Part shown: piece by piece, positions 1 through 12,812 of the stretch | How positions within the stretch are numbered: the first letter of the stretch is position 1 | Layout: the number at the start of each line of letters is the position of its first letter | NCBI GenBank assembly: GCA_020086605.1 | Contig: JACBWW010000002.1 | Location: 30,990,475 to 31,054,474 of the forward strand | DNA length: 64,000 bases | From: Lanius collurio | Lineage: Eukaryota > Chordata > Aves > Passeriformes > Laniidae | Direction of reading: 5' to 3' | Program-made: the position numbers and the translations under genes | Notes under the pieces: generated by a model | What the model saw: only the letters and a program-made list of their open reading frames with translations | Database searches by the model: none | Told to the model about the DNA's origin: nothing

Positions 1-974
1 AAACAGTTTTATTTACCATTAAATCACTCAAAGTCATACCTATGAACAGCACATGATAGCAACCTGCAATGATTTACAAGGCAAGTTAGGCATGGGAAAG
101 AAATTCTCTGGACTTAACCTTGCCTCTTCAAACAGTAAGGATAAATAGATGAAAGTTCTAATTCAGGAAGTATCAAAACATTACATGAGTGTTCAAAATA
201 TGAATAGGTCTGACTGACATCATAGGGAAATAACAACATGGCTATATGCACTTCTTCAGAGACCAAAACACCGTTAGTTGCTCACAGAAGCCCTGGTAAT
301 AAATCCTGCTTGGTCATGTAATGATACAATGAACCTCATGACTACCTTGGACCTATTTTTCTAAGCACTTATCTTTTTTTCTGATTAACTCAGTTTTACA
401 GGCTATGTCCCCAAATTCAGGATTCCCCACAAGAGTGAGAAATTAGATAGCTTTAGTGATCCTCTTTCAGCCGTGTGGATGTTATGATCATCAGGCCTTG
501 ATGGGGCAGAAGGTGTAGTGCTCAGAAAACAAATGTGTAAAAGAATGAGCTATAAATGTCTAATTACTTATTATTTTAAATATGCATGTGACACATCAGA
601 AACCATAAGGGAATTCATCACATACATATACAGAATTATGATGGCAACTAAAAACTGGAAGAAATATTAAATCTTGTGCTTTTGCACTTCATCTAAAGAC
701 TAAGTAATTGACATCAAGAAAAAAACCAAATTCAACCATAAGTCATCAATCAGCAGTTAGTACTGGATTTTTACCCTTCCTGTGAACTATTTGGCTTTGG
801 AACAAAACAATTTTACGCCCAGGAGGTGCTGTCTGTTTTGGAAGTGACACAGGAACATGTCCTCTTTGTATTCTCTTTATTATTGAGACCTATATATGGA
901 GAAATTGGGTTGGTTTCTTTAGAGGAATAAGGAAAAAAAAGCCAGCATGTAAATAAAATAGTGTGTAGATCATA

Positions 975-1420
975 GATACATAGAATTTTAAAGGCTGGAA
1001 AAAATCTCTAAGGTCTTCTAAGTCCAAGGTCAAGATCTCTTAGTCCAACTGTCAACCCAGCACCACCACCATGATCACAACTAAACCATGTCCAACTGCC
1101 ATATTCACACACTTTTTAAACACTTCTAAGGATGGTGATTCCACCACTCCCCTGGTCAGCCTGTCCCTATGCTTGACAACCTTTCATGAGAAAAGTTGTT
1201 TCCTAATATCCAATCTAAACCTCTGCTGGTGCAACTTGAGGCCATTTCCTCTTGACCTGTCAATTGTTACCTGGGAGAAGAAGTTGACCCCCACCTCACT
1301 ACAACCTCCTTTCAAGTAGCTGTACAGAGTGATAAGGTCCACCCAGAGCCTCCTTTTCTCCAGGTTAAACCACCTCAGATCCCTCAGCTTCTCCCCATAA
1401 GACTTGTGCTTCAAATATAT
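975..1420 (-). mobile_element. CR1 LINE fragment (C-terminal ORF2 and 3' part)
   Basis: On the minus strand, 1414-1184 translates to [17 protein letters not shown], then [18 protein letters not shown] and RLDIRK. This is the familiar C-terminal tail of avian CR1 ORF2 (usual form LRELGLFSLEKRRLRGDL...YLKGG...RFRLDIRK). The sequence continues to about 975 with the wording of the CR1 3' region (antisense: TAGAATTTTAAAGGCTGG). It is 5'-truncated, as most CR1 copies are, diverged and without a functional ORF. Confidence 0.85.
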
Positions 1421-4400
1421 AGTATAAATATTAAAGTTAATCTCTCCAGGCAGATTTTTGGGATGTTCATTGTGACTTCCAGAATAATAAACTGTTGTTC
1501 TTAAAGGCTTTTATATCTAGGTAGCAGAAAGCCTAAAATGGCAGCAGAAAGCAAAAGAGGCATTATAAGAGGCATAATAAAATAAATTGCAGAAGCTTTT
1601 AAGCATGGCATCTGACACTAACAGCACCAGATTTTCAGATTACGTGTATATGTTAGTTTTGCCTATAGCTGAGCTTCAGAATGTTGTTTCTGAGATGATC
1701 TTTTTTTAAAAGAATTACAGACTCACAATAAAGATTACAATAACTAAGAGAGTAACCATAAGCAAGTTAAGTAACGTGAACATGCAGCAGCAGTTCAAGG
1801 GCAATGAGGTGACCAAAATAAAAAGGCTTGACACTACTACACTCAAGAAACAATAAAATAAAAGACAGAGAATACTGGTTATAGAAAATTATTGGAAATC
1901 AGTTTGATGATTAGGAAACAATAAAAGATGAAATCTAATTTTATTAGCATGAGAGTCTAGTAAAAATATGCTGAAAACCAAGGAGAGGGCTCACAGTATG
2001 ATAGGGCTATCTGTACTAGCACTTAGCATAGTACCATTAACAACAGCAACAACAACAAAATCTTTCAGCAAATGTTTTCCTCTATCATCACCAAATGACT
2101 GACCTGTAGGAAGAATATTACCAGGAAAAATGGAGAACAGAAAAACTATTAAGGGAGAGAAGATTAAACATAAACACACTGTACCTGAACACAAAAGTAG
2201 ACAGAACTTTGTCATGCCCAACTCCACCATTCACTGCAGCCAAGTCAGATACAAGTGATTTGAAGAGCTGGAATTACTGCTAAATGCTTACAAATGTTAA
2301 ATAATTTGCTCAGTCACATAACTTCTGCTACAGGAGAATGGCCACAATTACCAATATGTGAAGGATCACTGATATGCACACATTTAAGAACAGTTTCAGC
2401 TCTTTGTATAACTATGTAATAATTTCAAATGTCAAAATTGCATTAACCTATGGAAGTCTTGGATCAGCTCCTACCCGGCTCTATGAACAAAAAGATCAAA
2501 GACTGTTTTCAGGGTAGCTTGGTAGATGGTTACAGCAGAGCATCTCAGCCATAAATTTGTAAGACCAGCCCTGCAAGGAAAATCAGTACGAGCTTTTACC
2601 TGAGCTAGAAGTAAAACCTACTGAACTTACTGTAAGTGTGGAAAAACCAAACATCACCACATCTCAAGCTGTTAGCTCATTTCCACTTATGGAGTTATTT
2701 TCTTTCACACAGATGTCAATAATCGTCAATAATTTTTCTCAAATTTACCTAAATACAATATAACCTGCAAACATAATGTTATTCTTTCAAAAATATCCTT
2801 CTGAATTTATAGCAGGGCTGAAAATTAATGAAACAAAGGCACAGTTACTAAATAGATATTTCAGAGCTAAAACTGTGAGAGAGAAAAAGATGATGCATCA
2901 GAGGTAAGTGAACTGTGCAAGGATTTTTTTCAACAAAAGCGTCCAAAACTTAAAAGCCAATTGTCATGGGCAAACAGGCAAACAAAACTTCAATGGAAAA
3001 TTTGTAACAGACCAGAAGCATGAAATTGGCCTGCAACATTTGTATGAAACTTAACCTGCTTAAATGCATTGCAAATATCAGAAAAAAAAAGTAGAGATTT
3101 TTCCAATAATTCCTACTTTGGTTTTATATTCAAATATGCTGAGACTAGAGTCTCAAGAAAATATCTTCTGCTAGGAACAGAATAAAAACTGCATTTTTTA
3201 AGTTAAATACACACACAAAAAAAGAGAGACAGAACTCTAGTCTATTATATTATTTAGCAGAATGAGCAATTTCTACAGAAATATCTAAAGTTTAAGCTAA
3301 TAGAAGAACCTTCTACTATTTTGATGACCCATATGCATACATAATGTGCATGTAGTGGCTCTGTTAAAAGGCACTGTATTCTCTCGGGATTGATGCTTAA
3401 AACAACAATATGGAAGAAGTTTTACAGAGGTATTTGCCAAACCTGACAGTCAATATATAAAGGAATTTGATCATCCTTCAAGTACTTTCGGAAGCATATT
3501 TTACCTCTAAAATATCAAGAGTTGAAGAGCTTCAGCCACCAAAACAAACCCCAAAACAACTTTAAGGAGTTCGTTTGAAGGATCCAATAGCAATTTTAAA
3601 CAGCCAAAATACGGGTAATGAAACAGGAAGCCAAAAAGATTTGAAATAGTAGAGAACTTCCAAAGAACACTAAGTTACATTTAGCAGGCTAATCTGGATA
3701 AGAGAACAGTAAACTAGAATAAAAATACTGGAAAATCTCCCCATGTAAACTGACTCAAGAGGAAGGCAGTAAAAACTGCCAAAAGCTTCTCTAGCAAGCT
3801 TCCAAACATACGTTCTACATCAGAAGAGATTCCCACTTGAGAAGTGGAAAGAACAATATGATGAGCATCTTAGAAAAAACAGAAATGCTTTGTAAAACCA
3901 AATAAATGTGAAGAAAGAAAAAGCTGTTGATGGAAGCCATAAGTTGTTTTACATAACAACATTTTCAATATATAAGTTTCAGTGTCTTTGAAAAATTAGT
4001 GAAAGTACTGTAATGATCTGCTCCTCACTCTCATTAAATCCTTACAAATTACAAAATTTGCCTTTGAAGTTGCAAATGGCGATCAAGCTTCGAAAAGGAA
4101 AATCTGGGCTTCATCTCCTAAAAATAACGCTATGTTCATATTTATACACACTTAGTCAAGATGACAAAAGTTGTAACACACAGGGTTTTATCAGTGAATA
4201 CCAATTGCAAGAGCTCACTTTAAATCCTACAACATGTATTTATATTTCTTTGTCACAAAGAATGGTCATCTGTTGTTCTTTACAGAGATGTTTCTGGAGT
4301 CTCAAACTTCTTAACACAGTTCGTTTTTTGCTGTTCACTGATCTCAGTGAGTTCAGTTCAAAGTCCTCACTCAAACAACAGTCACAGTGGGTTCACTGTG

Positions 4401-7365
4401 AATTCTGACAAAATAAAGCTCTTGGAAGCAGTACAGATAGAAGAATAGATTTTGAAAAAAAACCCAAACAAACAAAAGAGCGAGCCCCAGAACTTAGTTT
4501 AGTCTCCCATAAACTCACAGAGCTAGTCTACTTGATATTTATTGCAATCAGTGTGCATTTAAAGACGGTAATTCTGTTTTAGAAACTACTCTTAGTTTTA
4601 ATTTTTACTTTTTGTTCATGTCACAAGATTAAAAAGGGGAATAAAACTGTGATTGTTTTATGACATGACAAAGTACAAACATGACAAAGTAAAAAATTGC
4701 CACAACTACATGCTACAAACATGTCCCACTGCAGATAGTCATCCATTCACATTTATGACATAAATTGGAGCCATAGCAATCCATCTTTTATCTGGTAACT
4801 TGAAATACCAGAAAATAATTTTCTTAAGGTTATCAAAAGTAAAGCTCAATAAAATTGTTCAAAAGCTTACGCTGACTGTTAACATTTGTTGAATTTATTT
4901 CAAGGCTTTTAAAAATACATAAATCAAGCAGTGAAGTCTGACACTTCCTGCTTGATCTTTATACTTGGCAATAAGGAAAATATATTGTAGCAAATAATCA
5001 CTCTCCATTACAGAAAACATCTAATGCTTAGGAAATTAGCAAAACAACACATCTTGTTTTAAATAGTTGTTACAAAGATTTAACAGTAGCAATGAAATAT
5101 GTACTACATGTTACTAAGAGCTGGTAGAAGCTCATCTGGAGAGCAAATGGAATATGTACTTTTTCCTGGACCTTTAGTAGAAAATGTAGAACAAACTTTC
5201 TTTTCTGACTAATGAGAAAGATCAAGAGTAAGTCTGAACAGTGCTCTAAATGCTCCAGTGAGCTCTTTTTCTGGCCAAATAGCAATAAAATGGCTACATC
5301 TGTTTGTTAAAGAAAGGTCTGTCATGAGTACAGTGCCAAGACTCTGCCCCCAGATATCCCAAAGCACTACTGGACACAGAAAATACTCCAAGAAACATTT
5401 AGGTTTGCTCAGCATTTAATTTTTCTGAAGATTTGAGACCTGCCTTTTTTCTGAACTGAAAGACATAGAAGAGATTCTGATGGAAAACCTCAGACAGTCC
5501 TTTCCATTATGGAACTTTCTGTCCGTTTTCAACAACAGGAGGAAGCATTTTCCCCAAATTATTACATAAACATGTAAAACAGACAAGATAAATATTTTGA
5601 AAAGTCTTAATACAAGACAAAAATATTTAGCTTTCAGAAATGAGCAGTATGTGTGTTATCATCATTACTTTCATGCTATCCATAAGCACCATCTGTTTAT
5701 AGAAACCATCTCTCACCTTACATTTTACAGTCAGCTTGTCAGCCCTTCAGTAGGAATTCTCTTTTACATACGTGTCTGCAGACAGTCAAGAAGTGATCTT
5801 AAATCATGAATGGGATACATAGGAGTAAATTCTTCATAAAACTCAAAAAACCTCACAACTTCTCAGTGAAACATAAAGGAAATGGCTCAAAGTGGTCAAA
5901 ACATGATCCTAACAAAATCTTTTGTGAGAGCAAAATAATCCCATTCAAGTCCATCAGCATATACAACCATTTGAATCTCTTACTAAGATTTACTGCATTC
6001 TTTAAATGTCACAATAGTTTTCTGGTAACCAAACTGTTTATATTTCAGGAGAAAAACAAATCCAGCAGGAGGAAAAACAGTATCATACGTCTTTTATGCA
6101 GACAGACTTATCCTAAGAAGTAAGCAGCAGTCTGAGACTGATTTCAAAATAAGACCTCTCTGTACAGAAGAACTGATATAATGCAATAAAAGTAAAATAC
6201 AACACAATGTTTAACACTCCACGATCTGATGAAGTGTGATTTTTTTTATTGTTTTGCTAGATTTATTCATTCTTTGATTTATCCTGAAACTACTAATTTA
6301 TTATTGACTTAACTGCTAAGAAAGATTATGTGTAGTTCTATATTTATATCTCCAGCAGATAAGAATTATTAATACAATTAAAGCTGCAGTAGATGCTTTA
6401 TGATGCACTAAATGATTTTGTTAAAAGTAAAATTGTTGAAGCAGTTGTGAAGCTCAGGTTATTATGCCAATAACTTATCTTTTTATTTTCTGGAATGTTC
6501 ACCTGACATGTAATTTAAATTCATAGCAGTTGTATCTGTTTCAGATTAATGAAAGATATTATGATTCAATAAGTAACAGCAGCTGCTGTGTTAGACCATT
6601 CTGCTCACTCCCCCTCATGTAGTTATGGATTTATAATTTAGAGAGCTCTCTGATGAAGGATGGGTATTGAAAGGCAAGTTTTCCTCTTTCAGGGTATAAC
6701 ACTTGGACTAAGATAACAAGTTCTGGCCTGTTCACTCTAAGTTTCCTGTCTTATGCCATCTGTAAAACCTCCCTAGAGATGGGAGCTGACTTGCCAAAAT
6801 GACAGCAGCAGGCAGCCTTTCACTTCTTCCAGGCAGCCTGCCTACCTACCACTCCTTCCTAAAAGAAGTCTTCTGGGACCCAAGAAAAAGAAATCTGACA
6901 GATTGTAAACTGGTATCATTTTTAACTGAAGAATTCAATGCTGTGTTACCCAATATCAGCAAAGAAACCCAGGGCATTACAAGGACACTGCACTTGCATC
7001 TTCCTTGCTGTAGCTATCAAGAAGAACATCCTAATCCAGACTCTGACACAAACTGAAAAAAGCACAATACTAAACACAACAATGATCCACATGTCCAATT
7101 TCAGTTGTTCTTAGTTAGGTCTTCCACTAGTTTCAAACCTCATGTTCAACAATATTTTACTAGTGACATTATTTCAAATATGATATTCAAACAAGCAGCT
7201 AAAGACATACCTGTTCAGAAAAAATACCTTTTAACGTTAAATCACACACAGACAGAGAGAGCTATGGTTTCTCTGCATGGAGAAGACTCCAGGGAGATCT
7301 CATTGTGTCCTTCCAGTATCTAAAGCAAGCTTATAAAAAGAATGGAGAGGGATTTTTATACAGAC

Positions 7366-7640
7366 AGATAGTGACAGGATGAAGGAAAATGGTTTTAAAC
7401 TGAAAGAGGCTGTGTTTAGAATAGATGTTAGGAAGAAATTCTTTACTCAGAGGGTGGTGAAGCACCAGAACAGGTTGCCCAGAGAAGTTGTGAGTGCCCC
7501 ATCACTGGAAATGTTCAAGGCCAGCTTGGATGGGGCCCTGAGCAACCTGGTCTAGTGAGTGGCATTCCTGTCTATGTGAAACTAGATGATTCTTAAGGAT
7601 CCTTACACAACCCAAAACATGCTATGATTCTATGGAATAA
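7366..7640 (+). mobile_element. CR1 LINE 3' end fragment
   Basis: The sense strand carries the CR1 3' signature: aagaaattctttactcaga, a stretch reading like WNRLPREVV (aacaggttgcccagagaag), then ttggatggggccctgagcaa and the terminal CTATGATTCTATGG. The end contains the ATTCTATG unit typical of CR1 3' tails. About 270 bases remain, 5'-truncated. Confidence 0.9.
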
Positions 7641-7792
7641 ACTCTTTACAACTTCATATTAGCAGTCGATAATATTATAGAATGGTGCCCAAAAATCTAC
7701 TTGGAAATTAAATCTGGGTGTTAGGCCTTGTCAATCCTTGAGTCTGTACAGCCACTAAAGGCTTCTGTTTAGCATTTCAGGCAGACACATTT

Positions 7793-7802
7793 GGGGGGGG
7801 GG
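7793..7802 (+). repeat. G10 mononucleotide run
   Basis: Ten consecutive G; a length-unstable homopolymer. The length should be treated with caution. Confidence 0.9.
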
Positions 7803-8904
7803 AAAGGCAGAATGTACAGGAAGGTAAATAATACCATATGTAAAACCTTTGAAAATATATTATGTTCAATCAGTTTCTTCTGAAAAAACCATGCACATCC
7901 AATGTAGAGGGGACTGGAAAAAAGATAAATTACGGTTGTACCTGTCAAACATGTACTGTTATAGAAGTCACTACTCATTCACCTTCAAAGTCAGCCTGCT
8001 GTGGGACAAATTTGGACCGTGAATTGCTTTACTGCTGTGATGAGATCAAGACAAATTTTCTATTATCACAGATTATTACATCAAGCTCAGCAGTGAAAGA
8101 GTATGATTGCATTTCCCCTACTTAAAGCAGTGTCTGGATAGGATAGACAAGAAACATGATTACACACAGCTTTCAATGTGCATATGGCCCTAGATCATGT
8201 GGAAAAAAATGGTACGAATATTATTCTATCTTCTATCACAGAGTGATAAAGATCTGTTTGTGGGCAAGCAAATGTTAAAGCTACACAGTAAATCAACTGC
8301 AAATTAAATGAAAGGTTCTAAATAAAATTAATTATTTATTTGTTTTTTAATGAATTATTAGACAGACTTTCCAACAACTATTTCATTAAAATAAATAATT
8401 TTTCCTATACTTTGTGTTGATTTCCTAATTTAATTGTTTTCAGGATAAGGAAATGAGATAGGAAAATGGAAAACACATTAGAGACACTAGAAATACCATG
8501 TTATATTGAATTAAATCAGGCTGACGGCAGGTTTGAGAGTACAGAATAAATAAAGCAAGCTAGATTGTTAAAATACTTAACATATCGTACAGTCTTCATG
8601 CTGTAAATTGAAATCTTCATAAATAATGTAAAGTATGCAAAGTGTTTAAATAATGAAGAATAGCTTTAATATTACACTAAAGCTTCTACCCAGGAGTTTG
8701 GCCTTGGCTCAGGCCCAAGCCCTTTCACAATCTTTAGTGAATTTTTAAAGTCTATAGACAAAAAGGCATATGTATACAGTTCAGATAGATTTTGAAATTA
8801 ATGGATAATTTTATAATGATGAGCATTATTTTCAGGCTTTCAGTAGATGATAAATGAGGCTCCATGCTCAAGTGAGAATGGTGCCTTGTCCAAACTTAGC
8901 AAAG

Positions 8905-9032
8905 GACCACAAAATAGTTTGGTTTGGAAGGAACCTTGAAGACAATTGAGTTCCAAACCCCTGGCCATGGGCAGGGACACCTCCCACTAGACCAGGTGGC
9001 TCAGGGCCCCATCCAGCCTGGCCCTGCCAGTG
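8905..9032 (-). mobile_element. Short CR1 LINE 3' fragment
   Basis: Antisense CR1 3' region: ggtttggaaggaaccttgaa, gggcagggacacctcccact, gaccaggtggctcagggccc, catccagcctggccc. Only about 130 bases are preserved. The C/G content stands out against the AT-rich intron. Confidence 0.85.
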
Positions 9033-10443
9033 CAGAGTGCGGGAGATAAGGTTCCACAATCCACAGTCAATTTGAGCTGACATGCTGGTTCCTACTTTAT
9101 GTTCAGAGAAAACTCATATGAACATATCTACACAAATGTTTGCAAAAAGAGAAAGCATTGATCAGAACTAAAAATTTGCTAATGTGAGGGTTTTTTAAAA
9201 GACTGAAGAGTAAGTGGCACTATGTAAAAGATGCAATTATACTAGCCATTTGTTGATAAAATATAGCTATTATTTGCTAGCATGTTTCTGAGGTAATAAA
9301 AAGCTTTTGTGTTAGAAGGACACGATTATATTTAGTTAATACTATTGTGACAGCAAATCCAATAAATTCTCCTATAAAATTAGAAGAAGCATGGTAAATA
9401 GGTAAAGTAGAAGGCAAAGGGAATTTCTCAGTAGCTGAGCAACTGATACAAAATAATAAGTGTGACAATTGACTAGTTCAATTACAATACAGTTTTAGAG
9501 GATAACTGGCAAACTTAAATAGTTAAGAACTCCATTCCCCCTAGTACTCTAGCAAAATCTAAGTTTCTACTTGCCAGCTGCCATGTCCGAGTTTCAAGCT
9601 GAAAACTCTCTTTTCTTTCAGCTACCCCCTTGTCAAATGCATAAAAAGTATACAGAAATATGAATCAGTAATATGGAATAGTTAGATGTGATAATCTAGG
9701 ATGAGGCATGTTCTTCTTTTCTAACAAAAATATAAGCACTTCTAGAATCTATAGAAAGCAAAAAAGCTTTTTATTTGAACAATTCAACTAGAAAATGAAG
9801 AAAACATTAAACCATGCAAGAAAAATCTGCCTACAGTTACTGGAAGTTTTTTAATGTGGACTTTGACATTAACAACTTGCAAGAATATTGTTACTTATTG
9901 TCATAAATAACCATCTTAAAATGATGTAAGGAAAGAAAATTTCAGTGCTCAACAGTCAACCCTCTTCTAACAACCACTATAAAAACTGCCCTACTTATGT
10001 AATCCATGCTACATGGTCAATATTATTTCCATTGTTTGAGTTGTTTCTACAATAATTTAAACACGAACTTAAATCCTGTAGTATAATTTATATGGATAAA
10101 TGGAAATGGATCTTCCAGGGGAAAATTACTTACTAATATTTTAAAATGAATTATGCTCAAAACTCCATTTTTTTTTTCTGTGAATTTACTAAAAGAATCA
10201 AGGGCCTACAACTGAATTTATACGATGGTTCTGTAGGGCTGTTCAAGAGGTATGCACATAAGTTTGTAAAATACATCAGCACCTTTAGAGGGATTTAAAT
10301 TTCAAACCCTGCATTTGTAGGTACAGAATTAGAACAATATGACTGATACTGAAAACAAAGCTTACTTGTTTGGTTCACATTTGAATGATATGTTGTAAAT
10401 CATATTGGAATAATGCAATAACTGCTCACTTAATTACACTAAC

Positions 10444-10656
10444 CTGCTTCTCTGGAAAGAAAACGTAGTCTGGGAATGGAAGAGCTGAAATCTTTTGCCT
10501 CTTTCAGACTAAAACATCTAGATGGACTCTGACTTTCTTCCAGGCTTGTGGAAAGAGACTGCTCCAAGACTGCAGAACCAGCAGAGGTGCCATTAAGCTG
10601 TGAAAGAGCATCTTGCGTTTTCTTTTTTTCTTTTTCTAGCATAGTTACCAAAATAT
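10444..10656 (-). CDS. KIF6: KIF6 stalk exon, last one visible (MLEKEKKKTQDAL)
   Basis: Two bases finish the split asparagine, then 70 codons follow and one base (G) is left over. The start ILVTMLEKEKKKTQDAL matches human ILVNMLKKEKKKAQEAL. After that comes a fast-evolving serine-rich part with SLEESQSPSRCFSLKEAKDF, where human has ...RQSQSPPFRLG...; it ends RLRFLSREA. Acceptor: TATCTTGCAG/ATATTTTGG, downstream of a U12-type branch site. Donor: GAAGCAG/GTTAGT. The C-terminal coding exons (human MREEMSLGCQEAFEIF onwards) were looked for between 1 and 10443 and not found, so they should lie beyond the window's low end. Confidence 0.93.
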
Positions 10657-10667
10657 CTGCAAGATAT

Positions 10668-10676
10668 ATTAAGGAA
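10668..10676 (-). promoter_or_regulatory. U12-type branch site TTCCTTAAT
   Basis: Exact match to TTCCTTRAY at the short fixed distance from the 3' splice site (AG at 10658-10657) that U12 introns require. Confidence 0.85.
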
Positions 10677-12664
10677 ATAATTACTTTTCTTTTTTTAAAG
10701 CAACAATTATCATTGTTTATCCATAAGTTTGTTTTTTTTTCAAAGGCAAACAATTCACATTATGGAAGTATATGTGTGAATTTGAATTTGACGTTGGACA
10801 CATTCTTTGCAACTATTTTCATCCACCTCAGTTTTTCCAAACAGCAGATTAATTTTTACTAAAACAATAACCAAGCCACACATTGATCCCAATTGCTGAT
10901 CCCATTCAATCAACTCCTGATAAAAGCATTTACAGACAACCAGGATCTCATTGCTATCATGGTAGTCCCTTTTTATTTTTAAAATTCTGCAATGAACAAG
11001 ACTTCCAAACAAAAAGAAAACCCTCTTAATTTACAGGTAACCTTGCAAGTGTATCTCATCTGTAAGTTTTCACAATAAGGTATACTAAAATGCAAAAAAA
11101 AGTCTTCAGGAAATTTCTTGCAATAACACTGTGAATTTACTGGAAGTGTATTAGATATAAATACATTTTGTCTAAGAGCTTATAGAAGTATAGTGGAAAT
11201 CCTGCATGCATTCAATCAGGAACACTGAAGTCCCTGGGATATGTTTTTTTATATGCTATTCTTTATAATCCTAATTAATGTTCTAAATGAACAGAAGAAA
11301 ATCTAAGTAGTCTTTGGGAAATATTATTAACTGGACTAGGTAAAAATAATAAAACACTTTCCAATTCAGGTTTTATGATAGCTTCTAGCTACTGCAGGCA
11401 AGAAGGAACTCAGTTTATTCAACACCTTCCATACTTCCCACCACTTCATCACATTAGACATCTTATTAATGTCCTAGTGATGATATACTGTCACTTAGCA
11501 ACTGCAGACTCCCTAAATCACTCATCTTCAAAGTCTAAATTCTTATATTCTTTCTATTTAATTCTAGCATGGATTTACACAAGTTTCCTCCTTTTACTTC
11601 TGTGAGCAAAGCTGTATAAATCTGTTGAGCACAAGTGCATTTGATAGAGATTTTTGGTTTTTTCCTCATACTAATGAAATTATTTAGGAGGAAGCGTTTC
11701 TGGGAATTCAGATATTAGAATTTACATTAAAAAACTGAAGAATTTTTTGACAGGAATGAGTCAGTGGTTTAGCTAAATTTATTTGAAACTGCACCTTGGA
11801 AAAACAAAATCTTATAATCTGTGACTGCAGAAATAGGGAAGATTTAATGCCACCTCAGTTCAGACAGGTGACATGCCACACCTCAGTGAAAAATGCCATT
11901 CTCATTTGACACCTAAAATTTAGCCGTAATTCTTGAGCACAAAGAATGAAACTGAGTTTGCTCTTTACTAATAACTGTGAAAGAACCCCTGTTACCTTTA
12001 CATTCAACAACCCCACACTTTCATTTCTCTGCTGTATTGCAAACATTCCCCACTGAGTAGCCACAAAGCTGGTGTCGATGTGGCTGCGGTTTGGCCACAC
12101 GTCTGTCAACCTGCTAAAAATACCTCCCACCCATTGCGCTGCAGTGCAGCTACTCGAGTTTCCTGTGAGGCACTGAAATGCACAAAGCACATATGAGCAG
12201 TTTAGCATTTTTATGTGCAAAAAGCTTTAAATTTAAATGTAAAATGTGCAAGTTTTATATTTGTTCTAAGGGCAAATAGCCCAGTAGTCCCCAAAGTAAC
12301 ACTTCATTTGGCTAAAAATAACACATACAGGAAATTCTATTCTTTGTAAGGTAATAGATTGATCTTTATACAGCATCAGAGTTTCCCCCTCTAAAAAGTA
12401 GTTTAATTTGCTTGAGGTGGATATTTTAGGTGCAGCCTAGTCCACAGTATTTGGCTACTGGCTAGACCATCCTAAACCTGTGGTGCTTGGATCCAGGATT
12501 CTGATTTGGGTAAAAACTGAAAGAGAAGCAGGTGCAAAGCAGAATTCCTGCCACATAAAAGCTGGGAATTGAGTATCTGCTTTAACACAGTACAGCCTCT
12601 CTCACACAAAGAAAAATGGTTGTGAGTCAGATCATCTCCAACCCAAACAATATTCTTCCCTCAA

Positions 12665-12673
12665 AAAGGATAC
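12665..12673 (-). promoter_or_regulatory. U12-type 5' splice site GTATCCTTT
   Basis: Exact nine-base match to the U11/U12 donor consensus, immediately after the last exon base (A at 12674). Confidence 0.88.
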
Positions 12674-12812
12674 TAATTTCATTGTCTCTTTGTTGCAGAA
12701 GTCCTCTCAGTTTTTCCAGTTCTTCTTCTGCTTCTTTCTTACTGTTTTTTTCTTCAGAGGTATCTTGTGAGAACAGTTTTTTACCAGAAGTCATTGGACG
12801 ATTCATTATTTG
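12674..12812 (-). CDS. KIF6: KIF6 stalk exon ending at a U12-type donor
   Basis: This 139-base exon encodes 46 codons plus one base: QIMNRPMTSGKKLFSQDTSE, then EKNSKKEAEEELEKLRGLLQ and QRDNEI. The second half is a coiled coil; human has KEEEYRKLRDILKQRDNEINILV, so the RDNEI end anchors the alignment, while the N-terminal half is poorly conserved. Acceptor: TCCTAATAG/CAAATA. The donor is ATTA/GTATCCTTT, the exact consensus of minor-spliceosome introns. The dangling A joins AT of the next exon to make asparagine, giving RDNEINILV as in human KIF6. That agreement fixes the donor position and shows the unusual site is really used. Confidence 0.93.

Larger units (their letters stand above)
1..10443 (-). 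other. Partial KIF6 intron, no exon found
   Basis: AT-rich intronic sequence after the donor CAG/GTTAGT. It contains CR1 fragments at about 975-1420, 7366-7640 and 8905-9030 and a G10 run at 7793-7802. I looked for the next KIF6 segment (MREEMS...EAFEIF) on the minus strand and did not find it. The open frames here, the longest 131 codons at 4013-4408, show no recognisable family and are treated as chance. Confidence 0.7.
10657..12673 (-). other. KIF6: U12-type (minor spliceosome) intron of KIF6, GT-AG subtype
   Basis: On the minus strand the donor at 12673-12665 reads GTATCCTTT, identical to the U12 5' splice-site consensus. The sequence at 10676-10668 reads TTCCTTAAT, a full match to the U12 branch-site consensus TTCCTTRAY, with its adenosine 12-13 bases before the end of the AG. 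There is no long polypyrimidine tract directly before the AG, as expected for this class. The intron is phase 1. All other donors in this gene section look U2-type. The intron also holds a GC-richer, CpG-containing patch around 12040-12180; otherwise it appears unremarkable. Confidence 0.88.

Noticed and set aside
4013..4408. 131-codon + strand frame
   Set aside because: No family recognised and no promoter, splice or poly(A) context; likely chance.
11855..12220. 121-codon minus-strand frame within the U12-type intron
   Set aside because: The KIF6 frame is complete without it and I recognise no domain; its GC-richer part is listed as a finding instead.
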